A stretch of 64,000 bases of DNA from Crocinitomicaceae bacterium. GTDB lineage: Bacteria > Bacteroidota > Bacteroidia > Flavobacteriales_D > Crocinitomicaceae. The notes under the pieces are model-generated. The model saw only the letters and a program-made list of their open reading frames with translations. It was not told where the DNA came from and made no database searches. The stretch spans positions 1-64,000 of the forward strand of contig JALQYQ010000026.1 of NCBI GenBank assembly GCA_023262855.1, given 5' to 3'. The position numbers and the translations under genes are program-made. This document shows positions 8,981 to 17,272 of the stretch, piece by piece (position 1 is the first letter of the stretch; each line of letters starts with the position of its first letter).

Positions 8981-10015
8981 ATGATTGTAGATAAAAAAGT
9001 CCTTTCAGCAGTTAAAAAATCCTTTTCAAAATTTGACTTTACTCGTCTTGAAGAAAAATGTACGAATGAAGCTCAAACAAGAATGTACTTAATTGAACCA
9101 CTTTTAGAAATACTTGGTTACAGTCGAATCGACGAACGCGATATGTTGACTGAAATTAATGCTGGTTGGGGGCAAAAAAATGATAAAGCAGATTTAGGTC
9201 TTATTGTTAAAGGTAAAGAACCTGAAATTATCATTGAATGTAAAAAATACGGCAAAAAATTAACAGATAAGGAGGCGTCACAATTAAATGGTTATTTCAT
9301 CAATACAAAAAGTTCAAAAATTGGTGTTTTAACGAACGGTCTTGAATGGAAATTTTATACTGTTAATGAAGTAGAAAAAGAATCTAGTTTATATCAAATT
9401 CCATTTTTAGTCATTGATTTTTCTGAAATTGACGACAGCAAAATTGAATTGTTTGCTCAGTTTCATAAAAATGTTAACGATAACATAAAAACTATTGTTG
9501 AGGAAGCGCAGGATTTCTTCTTTTTGCAAGGATTCAACGACGCTTTTATTGCTGAGTTACTAGAACCATCAGATGATTTTGTTAAAGCAGTCTTTTCTCG
9601 TATGGCTGGAAAAAGAATGACTGATTCAATTAAAGATAAATTACGGAAACTAATTAATTCCAATTCAATTCAACAAGCCTTGCCTAAACTGATTGAAGAA
9701 GAATCAAAAAATGGTAACATGGTAATAACAACCGGTGAAGAATTAAAAATTTACCATTCTGTTAAAACCATTATCATCAATTCTATTAAAAAAATAGACT
9801 ATTCGCGCATTTCCTACCGCGATCAAAAGAACAGCTTTAATATTTTGGTAGACGATAATCAGCGCAAACTTATTGCAAAAGTTACCTCTTCAAAAGATAA
9901 ATACTTCATCGAACTTGCAGGAAATGGTAGTAAAATTTCCGTGGATGATTTAAGTTGTATTGTTGCCTTAAGCAAACAAATCGTTGAAATAACGAAAGGG
10001 TATTTGGCTGAATAA
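8981..10015 (+). CDS. Orphan HsdR N-terminal-like (PD-(D/E)XK) nuclease-domain protein
   Basis: A 344-residue soluble protein. Residues 20-150 match the type I restriction HSDR_N domain: NEAQTRMYLIEPLLEILGY, then D71 in KADLGL, and E86-x-K88 in IIIECKK, forming the D...E-x-K nuclease signature. A hydrophobic strand and a GVLTNG..WKFY segment follow, as in the family. The C-terminal half has no domain I recognise. No hsdM, hsdS or helicase part is adjacent, so this is not a type I system in itself. Such solitary proteins are common in bacteria and their function is uncertain. Confidence 0.78.
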   Translation: MIVDKKVLSAVKKSFSKFDFTRLEEKCTNEAQTRMYLIEPLLEILGYSRIDERDMLTEINAGWGQKNDKADLGLIVKGKEPEIIIECKKYGKKLTDKEASQLNGYFINTKSSKIGVLTNGLEWKFYTVNEVEKESSLYQIPFLVIDFSEIDDSKIELFAQFHKNVNDNIKTIVEEAQDFFFLQGFNDAFIAELLEPSDDFVKAVFSRMAGKRMTDSIKDKLRKLINSNSIQQALPKLIEEESKNGNMVITTGEELKIYHSVKTIIINSIKKIDYSRISYRDQKNSFNILVDDNQRKLIAKVTSSKDKYFIELAGNGSKISVDDLSCIVALSKQIVEITKGYLAE

Positions 10016-10023
10016 ATTATTCC

Positions 10024-11391
10024 CTACTTCCCGATACAAAACTTACTAAAGATATTCCCCAACAAATCATCGGTTGAAATGTCGCCTGTGATGGTGCCCA
10101 AATCGTACATTGCTTGACGAATATCCATGGCTACAAAATCGGCGGAAATGTTGTTGTCTAAATCGAATTTTGCTTTTTCAAGTGAAACAGCGGTGCGCAC
10201 TAATGCGTCGTAGTGACGAATGTTTGATACGATTGTATCGTTCGCTAAATTGAAATCCCCTGTTACCAATTCGACCAATTTCGAACGCAAGGTTTCCATA
10301 CCTATTCCTTCTTTGGCAGAGATAGAAATGTAATCTTTTTCGCAAGATTCAATTTTTTCTTGAGAAATATCTTGCTTATTTGCTAGAACAAGCACTTTTT
10401 TATCTGGAAATTCTATTTCGATTTCGCTAGCCCAGTTGGCCACTTCTGACAAACTCAAAGGCAAAGAAGCATCTGCTAAACACAAGACAACTTGCGCTTG
10501 TTTGATCTTCTCTTTCGAACGTTCAATTCCCAAAGCTTCAATTTCTTCTGCTCCTTCACGAATTCCGGCTGTATCGATTAAACGGAATAAAATTCCTTCA
10601 ATGTTCAAGGTTTCTTCAATGACATCGCGTGTTGTTCCGGCTATGTTACTTACAATTGCACGATCTTCTCCCAACAACTGATTCAGCAAGGTACTTTTTC
10701 CAGTATTCGGAGCGCCGACAATTGCAACTGGAACACCGTTCTTAATTGCATTTCCCAATTCAAATGATTTCGCCAAACGTTGGATGTAGTTTAATACGTC
10801 TGTTACCAATTGCTTCAATTCTTTTCGGTCGGCAAATTCAACATCTTCCTCTGCAAAATCAAGTTCCAATTCAACCAAAGAAGCAAAGTGAATTAACTTT
10901 TCTCGCAATTCCTTCAGCTCATTGGAAAAACCACCGCGCAATTGTTTAAGAGCGATATCGTGTGCACTTTTCGATTGCGATGCGATTAAATCTGCCACCG
11001 CTTCCGCTTGCGATAAATCCAATTTTCCATTCATGAACGCACGCATTGTATATTCACCTGGTTCTGCCAAGCGACATCCTTTTTGCAATAGTGCTTGAAT
11101 GATTTGTTGTTGAATGTAAGGAGAAGCATGACAGGCAATTTCAGCACTTTCTTCACCTGTGAAACTTTTTCCTTCTGCAAAAACAGTAATTAAGACCTCA
11201 TCAATCAGTTCATTCTTTTCATTTCTAATAAATCCAAAATGAGCGGTATGAGAAGTTTTATCGCTTAGGTCTTTTGAAAAAATGGCAGAAACGATTTCCA
11301 AGGATTTACTTCCTGAAACACGAATCATTGCGATGGCTCCTACTCCATTCGGAGTTGCTAATGCACAAATTGTATCGTTTGAATGTATCAT
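10024..11391 (-). CDS. mnmE: tRNA uridine-5-carboxymethylaminomethyl modification GTPase MnmE
   Basis: A 455-residue protein of normal family length. The N-terminal tetrahydrofolate-binding domain starts IHSNDTICALATPNGVGAIA. An inserted G domain carries the P-loop GAPNTGKS (226-233), DTAG (273-276) and NKQD, and the C-terminus FCIGK holds the conserved catalytic Cys (C452). With MnmG, encoded 20 kb away in this window, it modifies U34 of tRNAs. It is convergent with the HsdR_N gene, with an 8-bp gap. A promoter core lies only 7 bases upstream of the ATG, so the transcript is likely leaderless. Confidence 0.97.
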   Translation of the reverse strand: MIHSNDTICALATPNGVGAIAMIRVSGSKSLEIVSAIFSKDLSDKTSHTAHFGFIRNEKNELIDEVLITVFAEGKSFTGEESAEIACHASPYIQQQIIQALLQKGCRLAEPGEYTMRAFMNGKLDLSQAEAVADLIASQSKSAHDIALKQLRGGFSNELKELREKLIHFASLVELELDFAEEDVEFADRKELKQLVTDVLNYIQRLAKSFELGNAIKNGVPVAIVGAPNTGKSTLLNQLLGEDRAIVSNIAGTTRDVIEETLNIEGILFRLIDTAGIREGAEEIEALGIERSKEKIKQAQVVLCLADASLPLSLSEVANWASEIEIEFPDKKVLVLANKQDISQEKIESCEKDYISISAKEGIGMETLRSKLVELVTGDFNLANDTIVSNIRHYDALVRTAVSLEKAKFDLDNNISADFVAMDIRQAMYDLGTITGDISTDDLLGNIFSKFCIGK

Positions 11392-11398
11392 TGAAGCA

Positions 11399-11406
11399 CA
11401 AAGATA
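11399..11406 (-). promoter_or_regulatory. TAnnTTTG promoter core of mnmE
   Basis: Minus-strand TATCTTTG matches the Bacteroidota -7 element. Only seven bases separate its final G from the mnmE ATG, which predicts transcription starting at or next to the start codon. Confidence 0.6.
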
Positions 11407-11525
11407 AACATTAGTTGTATCACTTCAGATTCATTCGAGCTAATCGTTTCTTCACATCTTGTTAATAGTAGCTTTAAATACAAGTCTGAAAATAGTGGTT
11501 CATTTGCGCAACTAAAAATCACAAA

Positions 11526-11837
11526 ATGAAAAAGCTACTTTTCTTAATTACATTGGTTGCACTCACATCGTGTAATGTTTTAAAAGAATTCGATACAACA
11601 GGATTTACCATTCAAGGTAACACCGTTTCTTATAACAATGTTCCAATGGCGGAATTAGAAGGTTTAGAATTTGCTTACGACAACCGTAAATTGGTAAAAG
11701 AATTAACCTTTAAAGTATTGGAAACAGCAGACAACAACAAGATCAACAACTTAATTGCCTTTCTGCATGAAAAGCATCCAGAATATGAAATTGAGGTTGA
11801 GATTCCGTTCGAGCACATTGAAAAATATAAAAACTAA
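11526..11837 (+). CDS. Small lipoprotein of unknown function
   Basis: A 103-residue protein with a lipoprotein signal peptide (MKKLLFLITLVALTSC; acylated C16). The mature part starts NVLKEFDTTGF, continues with a segment that reads as a short beta-rich stretch, then helix-like residues up to the end EHIEKYKN. It is convergent with the minus-strand porin at 11881. I do not recognise a family. Confidence 0.65.
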   Translation: MKKLLFLITLVALTSCNVLKEFDTTGFTIQGNTVSYNNVPMAELEGLEFAYDNRKLVKELTFKVLETADNNKINNLIAFLHEKHPEYEIEVEIPFEHIEKYKN

Positions 11838-11862
11838 AAAAGGCCAGCAAACACTGACCTTC
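11835..11862 (-). terminator. Terminator of the 11.9-kb porin gene
   Basis: In minus-strand RNA an 8-bp stem, AAGGUCAG with CUGGCCUU (11854-11861 with 11840-11847, one G-U pair), is followed by a run of U. It lies between convergent genes and best serves the minus-strand porin. Confidence 0.7.
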
Positions 11863-11880
11863 TTATTTCTAAAGTTTAAC

Positions 11881-13086
11881 TTATATTCCCATTTCTATTT
11901 GGAAAACACCTCCAAATTGTCCTGTTTGAGAATTGTTTTTTAAATCTTTCGTAAGATTATAAAGGACATTTGCTTGTAATTTTAGACGATGACCATAAAG
12001 GTATTTTGTTAAGCCTAGGTGCAATTGCTCTTGTCTTTTTTCGTTTACAGATGTGTAAATAGGATGGTGATAAATATTCTTATTTGGGGCAATGTAAGAG
12101 AAACGCACGGCCACTTCATAGTTGTTTTTAAAGCAATAACTAAGTTGTGTGTTTAAACCGTGACCAGTATAGACAGTTCTATATTTTCCTGAATTTTCAG
12201 TAATTGGGTTATCAGCAAAACGATTCGTGTATTCTTGTAAAAATGCGAACCCTTTATATTTAAATAAGGCATCGGCATGAATATTTTGAACATCAACTGG
12301 CGCATGTAAATCACTTCCCAAAGTTCCACCAGTTCGCATTGAATTGACATTATAATTGTAGCCAGCAGCAAGCACTAACTTTGGTGTTTTTTCTCTTTCC
12401 AAATCACCTTCCCAATCTTCATTGTCTCCAGTGAATTTTCCGAATGGTAAAACTTCAACACGTCCTGTATAGTTTAATCCTTTATCCGACTTAGAAGAGT
12501 TTCTTCCTTCTCCCGAAGTAATGGCTCCTTTTAAGCGGAAATAGGCTTGATCGTAGGATAGAAAAAGTCCAAAATCGCGGTCTATCGTAAATGTAGAATT
12601 AACAATCGATCGATCAACAAATTGTAAATTCCCTGAAGATGTAACACGTTGGCGATTACCTGGTAATTTCGTTTGTCCAATTCCAACTTTTAATCCTTTG
12701 ATTGGTTCATAGTATGCAATTGCATCACGCACAATATTTGGGCTCGTATTTATGGTTGAACCATTTGTTGATTCCCAATCCATGTCACCTCTTGAAAAAG
12801 ACAATTGAATATAGTAAGTGAATTTTGGGTTATACACAAATCCACGCATGCCTAAACGTAGTCTTCGAACTCTAAATTCAAAACTTTCTGGTGTAAAATC
12901 CTCCAATGATTTGGACATATAACCCATTCTATTTTGCATTCTAAATTGAAAACGCATACTAAACAAACTATCCTTTTGTACTAATTCAATTCCTTTTTGC
13001 TTTTTTGTAATAACGGTAATCGGATTTTGAGTCAATCCAGTTTTATAAAAGGTAAACAACATACCAACAAGTAAAACTTTTTTCAT
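11881..13086 (-). CDS. OprO/OprP-like phosphate-selective porin
   Basis: A 401-residue outer-membrane barrel protein with a signal peptide ending near LTQ. Features of the phosphate-selective porin O/P family are visible: FEFRVRRLRLGMRGFVY early, then YYIQLSFSRGD, RDAIAYYEPIKGLKVGIGQ and the barrel-like end GVFQIEMGI. It lies 100 bp downstream of a second porin of the same family and in the same locus as a PiT transporter, so anion/phosphate uptake is a reasonable inference. A terminator separates it from the upstream porin. Confidence 0.8.
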   Translation of the reverse strand: MKKVLLVGMLFTFYKTGLTQNPITVITKKQKGIELVQKDSLFSMRFQFRMQNRMGYMSKSLEDFTPESFEFRVRRLRLGMRGFVYNPKFTYYIQLSFSRGDMDWESTNGSTINTSPNIVRDAIAYYEPIKGLKVGIGQTKLPGNRQRVTSSGNLQFVDRSIVNSTFTIDRDFGLFLSYDQAYFRLKGAITSGEGRNSSKSDKGLNYTGRVEVLPFGKFTGDNEDWEGDLEREKTPKLVLAAGYNYNVNSMRTGGTLGSDLHAPVDVQNIHADALFKYKGFAFLQEYTNRFADNPITENSGKYRTVYTGHGLNTQLSYCFKNNYEVAVRFSYIAPNKNIYHHPIYTSVNEKRQEQLHLGLTKYLYGHRLKLQANVLYNLTKDLKNNSQTGQFGGVFQIEMGI

Positions 13087-13135
13087 GATTTCTACTGTTT
13101 TTTATATTTATTTAGACTAATTCTACTTTATACTG

Positions 13136-13160
13136 CAAAAATTATGGGGCTTTCACCCCA
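13136..13160 (-). terminator. Terminator of the 13.2-kb porin gene
   Basis: Minus-strand stem TGGGG/CCCCA (13156-13160 with 13145-13149) with a 6-base loop is followed by TAATTTTTG. It lies 27 bp past the porin stop codon. Confidence 0.65.
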
Positions 13161-13186
13161 CAACTTTCTTTTGTTAACTTTTTCTA

Positions 13187-14512
13187 TTAAAAACGGTATT
13201 GTACTCTGAACGTCAATACGTCATCTTTCAAATCAGTTGTATAACCAGTTAATGCTTTCGCGTTTTCATTTGTTACCATGTTGTAGTAAACCATGAATTT
13301 CACATTATCAGTCATGTAGTAGTTATAACCAACACCAAGCATTGTATATTTTAACTCTGCTTTAGTCATCCCATTTGTACCAACCAAATCAGCACCTGAA
13401 ACTTTTGTATTAGGATCGTACCATTCGTATTTCAATGCTAACTCATGTTTTGTTTTTCCAATTCGTTGGATTAAGTATGCATAACCACCATTGAAATTGC
13501 GCACAACGGCATCTGGTTTTGTTGGCAAAGAACTTGGACTTTTATTTTCATCGATTGTACCTGATTGTGTACCTGTGATGTATTCACCACGAATCGATGT
13601 TGTTCCTAATTTGGATTTTACGCTAAATTGAATGTCTCCTCCGTAATAAATACGCGGTGCTTTTCCACCTTTAAACGTCGTATTTGTTGTGTCAGAAAGT
13701 TGCCAAGCAACAACACCCATCGAATCAGTTGCTAAAGTCGAATACACTTTGTTGCTTTGGTAAACAACACCACCATTGTAATGAGAAACACCAAGTCCTA
13801 ATATAACTTTATCCTCTTTCCAACTTTTCTTATAATGTGCTCTACCGATGAAATCTTTGTAGCTATCAAAATCAACAACTCCAGCTCCATTTAAACTTGT
13901 CGTTCCAGGAACAGCAATTCCAGTTCCATTGTACAAACCTGCATCTACTTTCAAACCGTATAATTTTTTTCCTTTTACTGGTTGGAAAGTAATCATTGCG
14001 CCTAAGTCACGCTCATTTGGCAATAATACTTGCGTAAAACGTGCACGTTCTGGAGTTTCACGATCCTGAGATGATTGTTGAATTTCAAACCCATAAGGAC
14101 GGTTCATAATACCAGCAGTTAATGAAAATGATTTTGTCCAAGGATCAGTAACTTTTGCATAAAAGTCAACAACGTTCACACCTCTTTCAGTTGCATTTAC
14201 TTGTAATACGTATTGTCCTATTCCTTTTGTGTACGTAAATTTAATACGTCCACGACGAATCATAAAACGATTGTTTGAATTGGCTAAGAAATCTCCACCG
14301 TCAAATGTTTTAGCACCTTTTGTTTCTGTCCATTGGTATTGAGCTTGAATCCAACCTCCAATTTTCAAGTTTTTAAGTGCATCAACATCAGCTGTTAATG
14401 AGTTCAAAGATTTTTTCAATGAATCTACCGTTGCCGTTTGATTTTGTCCAAACGCTGTCAAAGTAAAGGTCATTAAAGCTAAGCTAGCAAATGAGCGTAC
14501 AATCGTTTTCAT
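13187..14512 (-). CDS. OprO/OprP-like phosphate-selective porin, divergent from the PiT operon
   Basis: A 441-residue porin with signal peptide (cut near AFGQ), a short coiled-coil-like segment (VDSLKKSLNSLTADVDALKNLK) typical of trimeric OprP-like porins, then barrel strands. Family features are IGGWIQAQYQW, RFMIRRGRIKFTYTKGIG, AGIMNRPYGFEIQQSSQDRE and the terminal DDVLTFRVQYRF. It is transcribed divergently from the DUF47-PiT genes across a 364-bp gap and has its own TACCTTTG promoter core, so induction under phosphate limitation is likely. Confidence 0.85.
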   Translation of the reverse strand: MKTIVRSFASLALMTFTLTAFGQNQTATVDSLKKSLNSLTADVDALKNLKIGGWIQAQYQWTETKGAKTFDGGDFLANSNNRFMIRRGRIKFTYTKGIGQYVLQVNATERGVNVVDFYAKVTDPWTKSFSLTAGIMNRPYGFEIQQSSQDRETPERARFTQVLLPNERDLGAMITFQPVKGKKLYGLKVDAGLYNGTGIAVPGTTSLNGAGVVDFDSYKDFIGRAHYKKSWKEDKVILGLGVSHYNGGVVYQSNKVYSTLATDSMGVVAWQLSDTTNTTFKGGKAPRIYYGGDIQFSVKSKLGTTSIRGEYITGTQSGTIDENKSPSSLPTKPDAVVRNFNGGYAYLIQRIGKTKHELALKYEWYDPNTKVSGADLVGTNGMTKAELKYTMLGVGYNYYMTDNVKFMVYYNMVTNENAKALTGYTTDLKDDVLTFRVQYRF

Positions 14513-14534
14513 TTTTTTGTTTTAAAATTTTGGC

Positions 14535-14542
14535 CAAAGGTA
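14535..14542 (-). promoter_or_regulatory. TAnnTTTG promoter core of the 13.2-kb porin
   Basis: Minus-strand TACCTTTG lies 22 bases upstream of the porin ATG, a usual distance in this window. Confidence 0.6.
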
Positions 14543-14794
14543 TAGGATTAACATTGGCTTAATATTGCGTTTTAGTTGATTTAAAAGTTTCTTAATTTTC
14601 ATAACATTTTGGTAACATGTCTAATTTTTGTGTAAAAAACTTAACTAACTGTTTTTCAATGTTTTTTAATTTTAGGTGGTTTCTTTTATTGTAAATTCGA
14701 TTAATACTCACTTAACATTAAGCGATTTACAATTACCTATCTTATTGATTTACAATAGTATTACAAAATCAACTTTCCCAAAATGAGACGTAAG

Positions 14795-14822
14795 GTTAAC
14801 TTTACGTTAACAAACGTTCACA
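14795..14822 (+). promoter_or_regulatory. Pho-box-like direct repeats upstream of the PiT operon
   Basis: Three related hexamers, TTAACT (14796), TTAACA (14807) and TTCACA (14817), are spaced 11 and 10 bp apart on one face of the helix. They end about 27 bp before the TACATTTG core. The pattern resembles the TT(A/T/C)ACA repeats bound by Bacillus PhoP; use of that consensus in Bacteroidota is an inference. Confidence 0.4.
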
Positions 14823-14848
14823 CATTGAATTGAAAAGAGATATTAAAA

Positions 14849-14856
14849 TACATTTG
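14849..14856 (+). promoter_or_regulatory. TAnnTTTG promoter core of the DUF47-PiT operon
   Basis: TACATTTG lies 20 bases before the DUF47 ATG. A TTG at 14825 sits 21 bp upstream as a possible -33 element, next to the Pho-box-like repeats. Confidence 0.65.
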
Positions 14857-14876
14857 CCAAAAAAAATTATACGATT

Positions 14877-15524
14877 ATGGCATCAGGTATTTTAAAATTC
14901 TTTTTACCGAAAGACAGAGTGTTTTACACTTTATTTGAAAACGCTAGTAGCAATTTGGAATTGTTAGCAAAAAAATTAGTTGCGTTGGTTAATGAATCAG
15001 ACTTCAACAAACGTGCAGTACTAATTAAAGAGATGGAAGATTTGGAGCACCAAAACGACCAGTTAACACATGAAATTTTCGTTGAATTAGGAAGAAATTT
15101 TATTACTCCTTTCGACCGTGAGGATATTCACAGTTTAGCAACAGCATTGGATGATATCGCTGATACAATTTATGCTTCTGCTAAAAAAATCAACTTCTAC
15201 AAAATAGAGCCAACAACAGATTCAGGAATTCAAAAATCTGCAGACGCTATTCAATTAGCTGTATTAGCTGTAAATAGTGCAGTTGTTGAGTTGAGAAACT
15301 TGAAAAACACACAAAAAATTGTTGAGTGTATCATTAAAATCAACAGTGCTGAAAACAGTGCAGATGACTTATTCGATTTAAGCATCGAGAAATTATTTGA
15401 TTCTGATGTTGATGCAAAAGAATTAATCAAAAAACGTGAATTATACATGGTTCTTGAAACTGTTACTGACAAATGTGAAGACGCTGGTAACGTAATCGAA
15501 TCAATCGTTGTAAAATACGCTTAA
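14877..15524 (+). CDS. DUF47 family PhoU-like accessory protein of the PiT transporter
   Basis: A 215-residue all-helical cytoplasmic protein of the DUF47 (Pit accessory, YkaA-like) family. It has MEDLEHQNDQLTHEIFVELGRNFITPFDREDIHSLA segments (here split over residues 55-88) and a late EDAGNVIE metal-binding-like motif, both diagnostic. Members are PhoU homologues that sit beside PiT carriers and are thought to modulate phosphate import. The PiT gene follows after 28 bp, so the two are almost certainly co-transcribed. Confidence 0.92.
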   Translation: MASGILKFFLPKDRVFYTLFENASSNLELLAKKLVALVNESDFNKRAVLIKEMEDLEHQNDQLTHEIFVELGRNFITPFDREDIHSLATALDDIADTIYASAKKINFYKIEPTTDSGIQKSADAIQLAVLAVNSAVVELRNLKNTQKIVECIIKINSAENSADDLFDLSIEKLFDSDVDAKELIKKRELYMVLETVTDKCEDAGNVIESIVVKYA

Positions 15525-15552
15525 TTGCAATCATTCATTTAAATCTGTAACT

Positions 15553-17160
15553 ATGTTTACATTATTAATAGTCGTAATTGCCATCGCCTTGATTTTTGAC
15601 TTGGTGAATGGTTTCCACGATGCTGCAAACTCCATTGCAACGGTTGTGTCGACGAAAGTATTAACACCTTTCCAAGCAGTTGTTTGGGCAGCAGCTTTTA
15701 ACATTGTTGCTTTCTGGGTGTTTGATATGAGCGTTGGTAATACTGTAGCAAAAACAGTTCACGCAGATGCAATCGACCTTTGGGTTATCCTTGCTGGTTT
15801 ATTGGCAGCAACTGCATGGAACTTGTTTACGTGGTGGTTAGGTATTCCTTCTTCTTCTTCACATACGTTGATCGGAGGTTTTGCTGGAGCTGCTGTAGCA
15901 CACGGTGGATTTGATGTTATCGCTACTGGCGAAATCGTTAAAGTGGTTCTTTTCATTTTCTTGGCTCCAGTGATTGGTGGTGTAATTGCATTTGTAATTG
16001 CACTCGTAACCATGAGTCGTCAATTCTTCCTAAAATTCTTACTTGTTTTGGGTGGAACAGCTGGAATTTATTTCTTGATGGCTTACATGGTTGAATTCAT
16101 GGACATGAAGAAAGAAATGATGTGGATCACCATGGGTATGATGGCGATTTTTATCTTGGCTTATATGTATTACATGTTGGTACATGGAAAACGTCAAACT
16201 GCCATGAAGGAATCTAACATGTACAAACGACTTCAATTGTTGTCTTCTGCGGCATTTTCTTTAGGTCATGGTGGTGCAGATTCACAAAAAGTTATGGGAA
16301 TTATCTGTGCTGCATTGATGGTGTATGGAAACATGCAACGCGATGTACATCAAGAAGATAAAATCAACCCAAATTTTAAAATTTCTGAGGTGATGCAAAT
16401 TGAGCATCATGATGAGGAAGGCCATATGAAGAAGTTCAAACCTGAATATGGTACAATAGAAGGTATTACGTTCTATGCAGATGGAGATGATATCATCGAT
16501 ATAGAAACACAGAAAGTAATTTTCCATGAGGAAAAATTGAATGATAAGTATCCAAACGCAGCTAAATTCAAAGACTTCAAACAAGCAGATGAAGCTTTAG
16601 AAAAATTACACATTTTTACCAAAGGTGATTCAATTTTCGATGCCTCAAACAAGGAGTTAATATTTGTAAAAAACACTTTGAACGAATCTTATTCGAAAGA
16701 TGGAATGTTTATCAATTATGTTGCTGCAGCAAAGAATGATGACGGTGAAGCAATCAAGGAATTGAAAGAAGGTCACAAAATCAAAACAAAAGTAAACTCA
16801 GAAACGATGCCATTCTGGATTTCCTTTGGATGTTATTTGATGATCGGAATTGGTACATTATTCGGAGGTTGGAAAATTGTTAAAACAATGGGTACAAAAA
16901 TCACGAAAGTGACGCCATTAGAAGGTGTTTGTGCTGAAACAGCTGGTGCTTTAACATTGTTTACTGTATCTCAAATGGGGATTCCAGTATCAACAACACA
17001 CACAATTACTGGTTCTATTATCGGTGTTGGTGCAACGAAACGTTTAAGTGCCGTTCGTTGGGGTGTTACTATCAACTTACTTTGGGCATGGGTTCTTACC
17101 ATTCCGGTTAGTGGATTGTTAGCAGCATTGTTCTACTACGGAATTTTGTTATTCAAATAA
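15553..17160 (+). CDS. Low-affinity inorganic phosphate transporter, PiT family
   Basis: A 535-residue inner-membrane carrier. Both PiT signature repeats are present: GFHDAANSIATVVSTKVLTP near residue 20, and CAETAGALTLFTVSQMGIPV with STTHT near residue 460. The two membrane halves are separated by a hydrophilic cytoplasmic loop (about residues 270-420). That loop holds two similar 30-residue units, 305-334 and 352-381, sharing the pattern F-x-x-GD-x-I-x-D and a late LN-x-x-Y/S. It couples phosphate import to cations. The operon with DUF47 ends in a strong terminator. Confidence 0.95.
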   Translation: MFTLLIVVIAIALIFDLVNGFHDAANSIATVVSTKVLTPFQAVVWAAAFNIVAFWVFDMSVGNTVAKTVHADAIDLWVILAGLLAATAWNLFTWWLGIPSSSSHTLIGGFAGAAVAHGGFDVIATGEIVKVVLFIFLAPVIGGVIAFVIALVTMSRQFFLKFLLVLGGTAGIYFLMAYMVEFMDMKKEMMWITMGMMAIFILAYMYYMLVHGKRQTAMKESNMYKRLQLLSSAAFSLGHGGADSQKVMGIICAALMVYGNMQRDVHQEDKINPNFKISEVMQIEHHDEEGHMKKFKPEYGTIEGITFYADGDDIIDIETQKVIFHEEKLNDKYPNAAKFKDFKQADEALEKLHIFTKGDSIFDASNKELIFVKNTLNESYSKDGMFINYVAAAKNDDGEAIKELKEGHKIKTKVNSETMPFWISFGCYLMIGIGTLFGGWKIVKTMGTKITKVTPLEGVCAETAGALTLFTVSQMGIPVSTTHTITGSIIGVGATKRLSAVRWGVTINLLWAWVLTIPVSGLLAALFYYGILLFK

Positions 17161-17183
17161 ATACGAATACAATACGATAATCA

Positions 17184-17208
17184 AGGGAGCTTCACGGCTC
17201 CCTTTTTT
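17184..17208 (+). terminator. Terminator of the DUF47-PiT operon
   Basis: GGGAGC/GCTCCC stem (17185-17190 with 17197-17202), 6-base loop, then TTTTTT. Confidence 0.85.
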
Positions 17209-17272
17209 GTTTTCTTAACCTACATCAATTTACATAAACGATTGCTTTTGTATTTTTACCTACACAAAATAA

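Larger units (their letters stand above)
14513..14876. promoter_or_regulatory. Divergent phosphate-locus control region
   Basis: A 364-bp AT-rich gene-free region between the porin and the DUF47-PiT genes. It contains a promoter core for each direction, three TT(A/C)AC-type hexamers near the right end (14795-14822), and another 11-bp-spaced pair of TAACAT at 14602-14607 and 14613-14618. TAACAT also occurs at 14549 and 14713. I see no ORF or RNA gene in it. Regulation by a PhoB/PhoP-type regulator is an inference. Confidence 0.5.

Noticed and set aside
8981-10015. A complete restriction-modification or other defence island
   Set aside because: The only candidate is the single HsdR_N gene; neighbours are core genes (LtaS-like, mnmE) and there are no mobile-element marks.
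11881-14512. The two OprP-like porins as a recent tandem duplication
   Set aside because: Both belong to the same family, but by eye their sequences share only scattered family motifs, so any duplication is old.
14629-14637. Single DnaA-box-like TGTGTAAAA in the phosphate control region
   Set aside because: It is isolated, and one such match is expected by chance in AT-rich DNA of this length.
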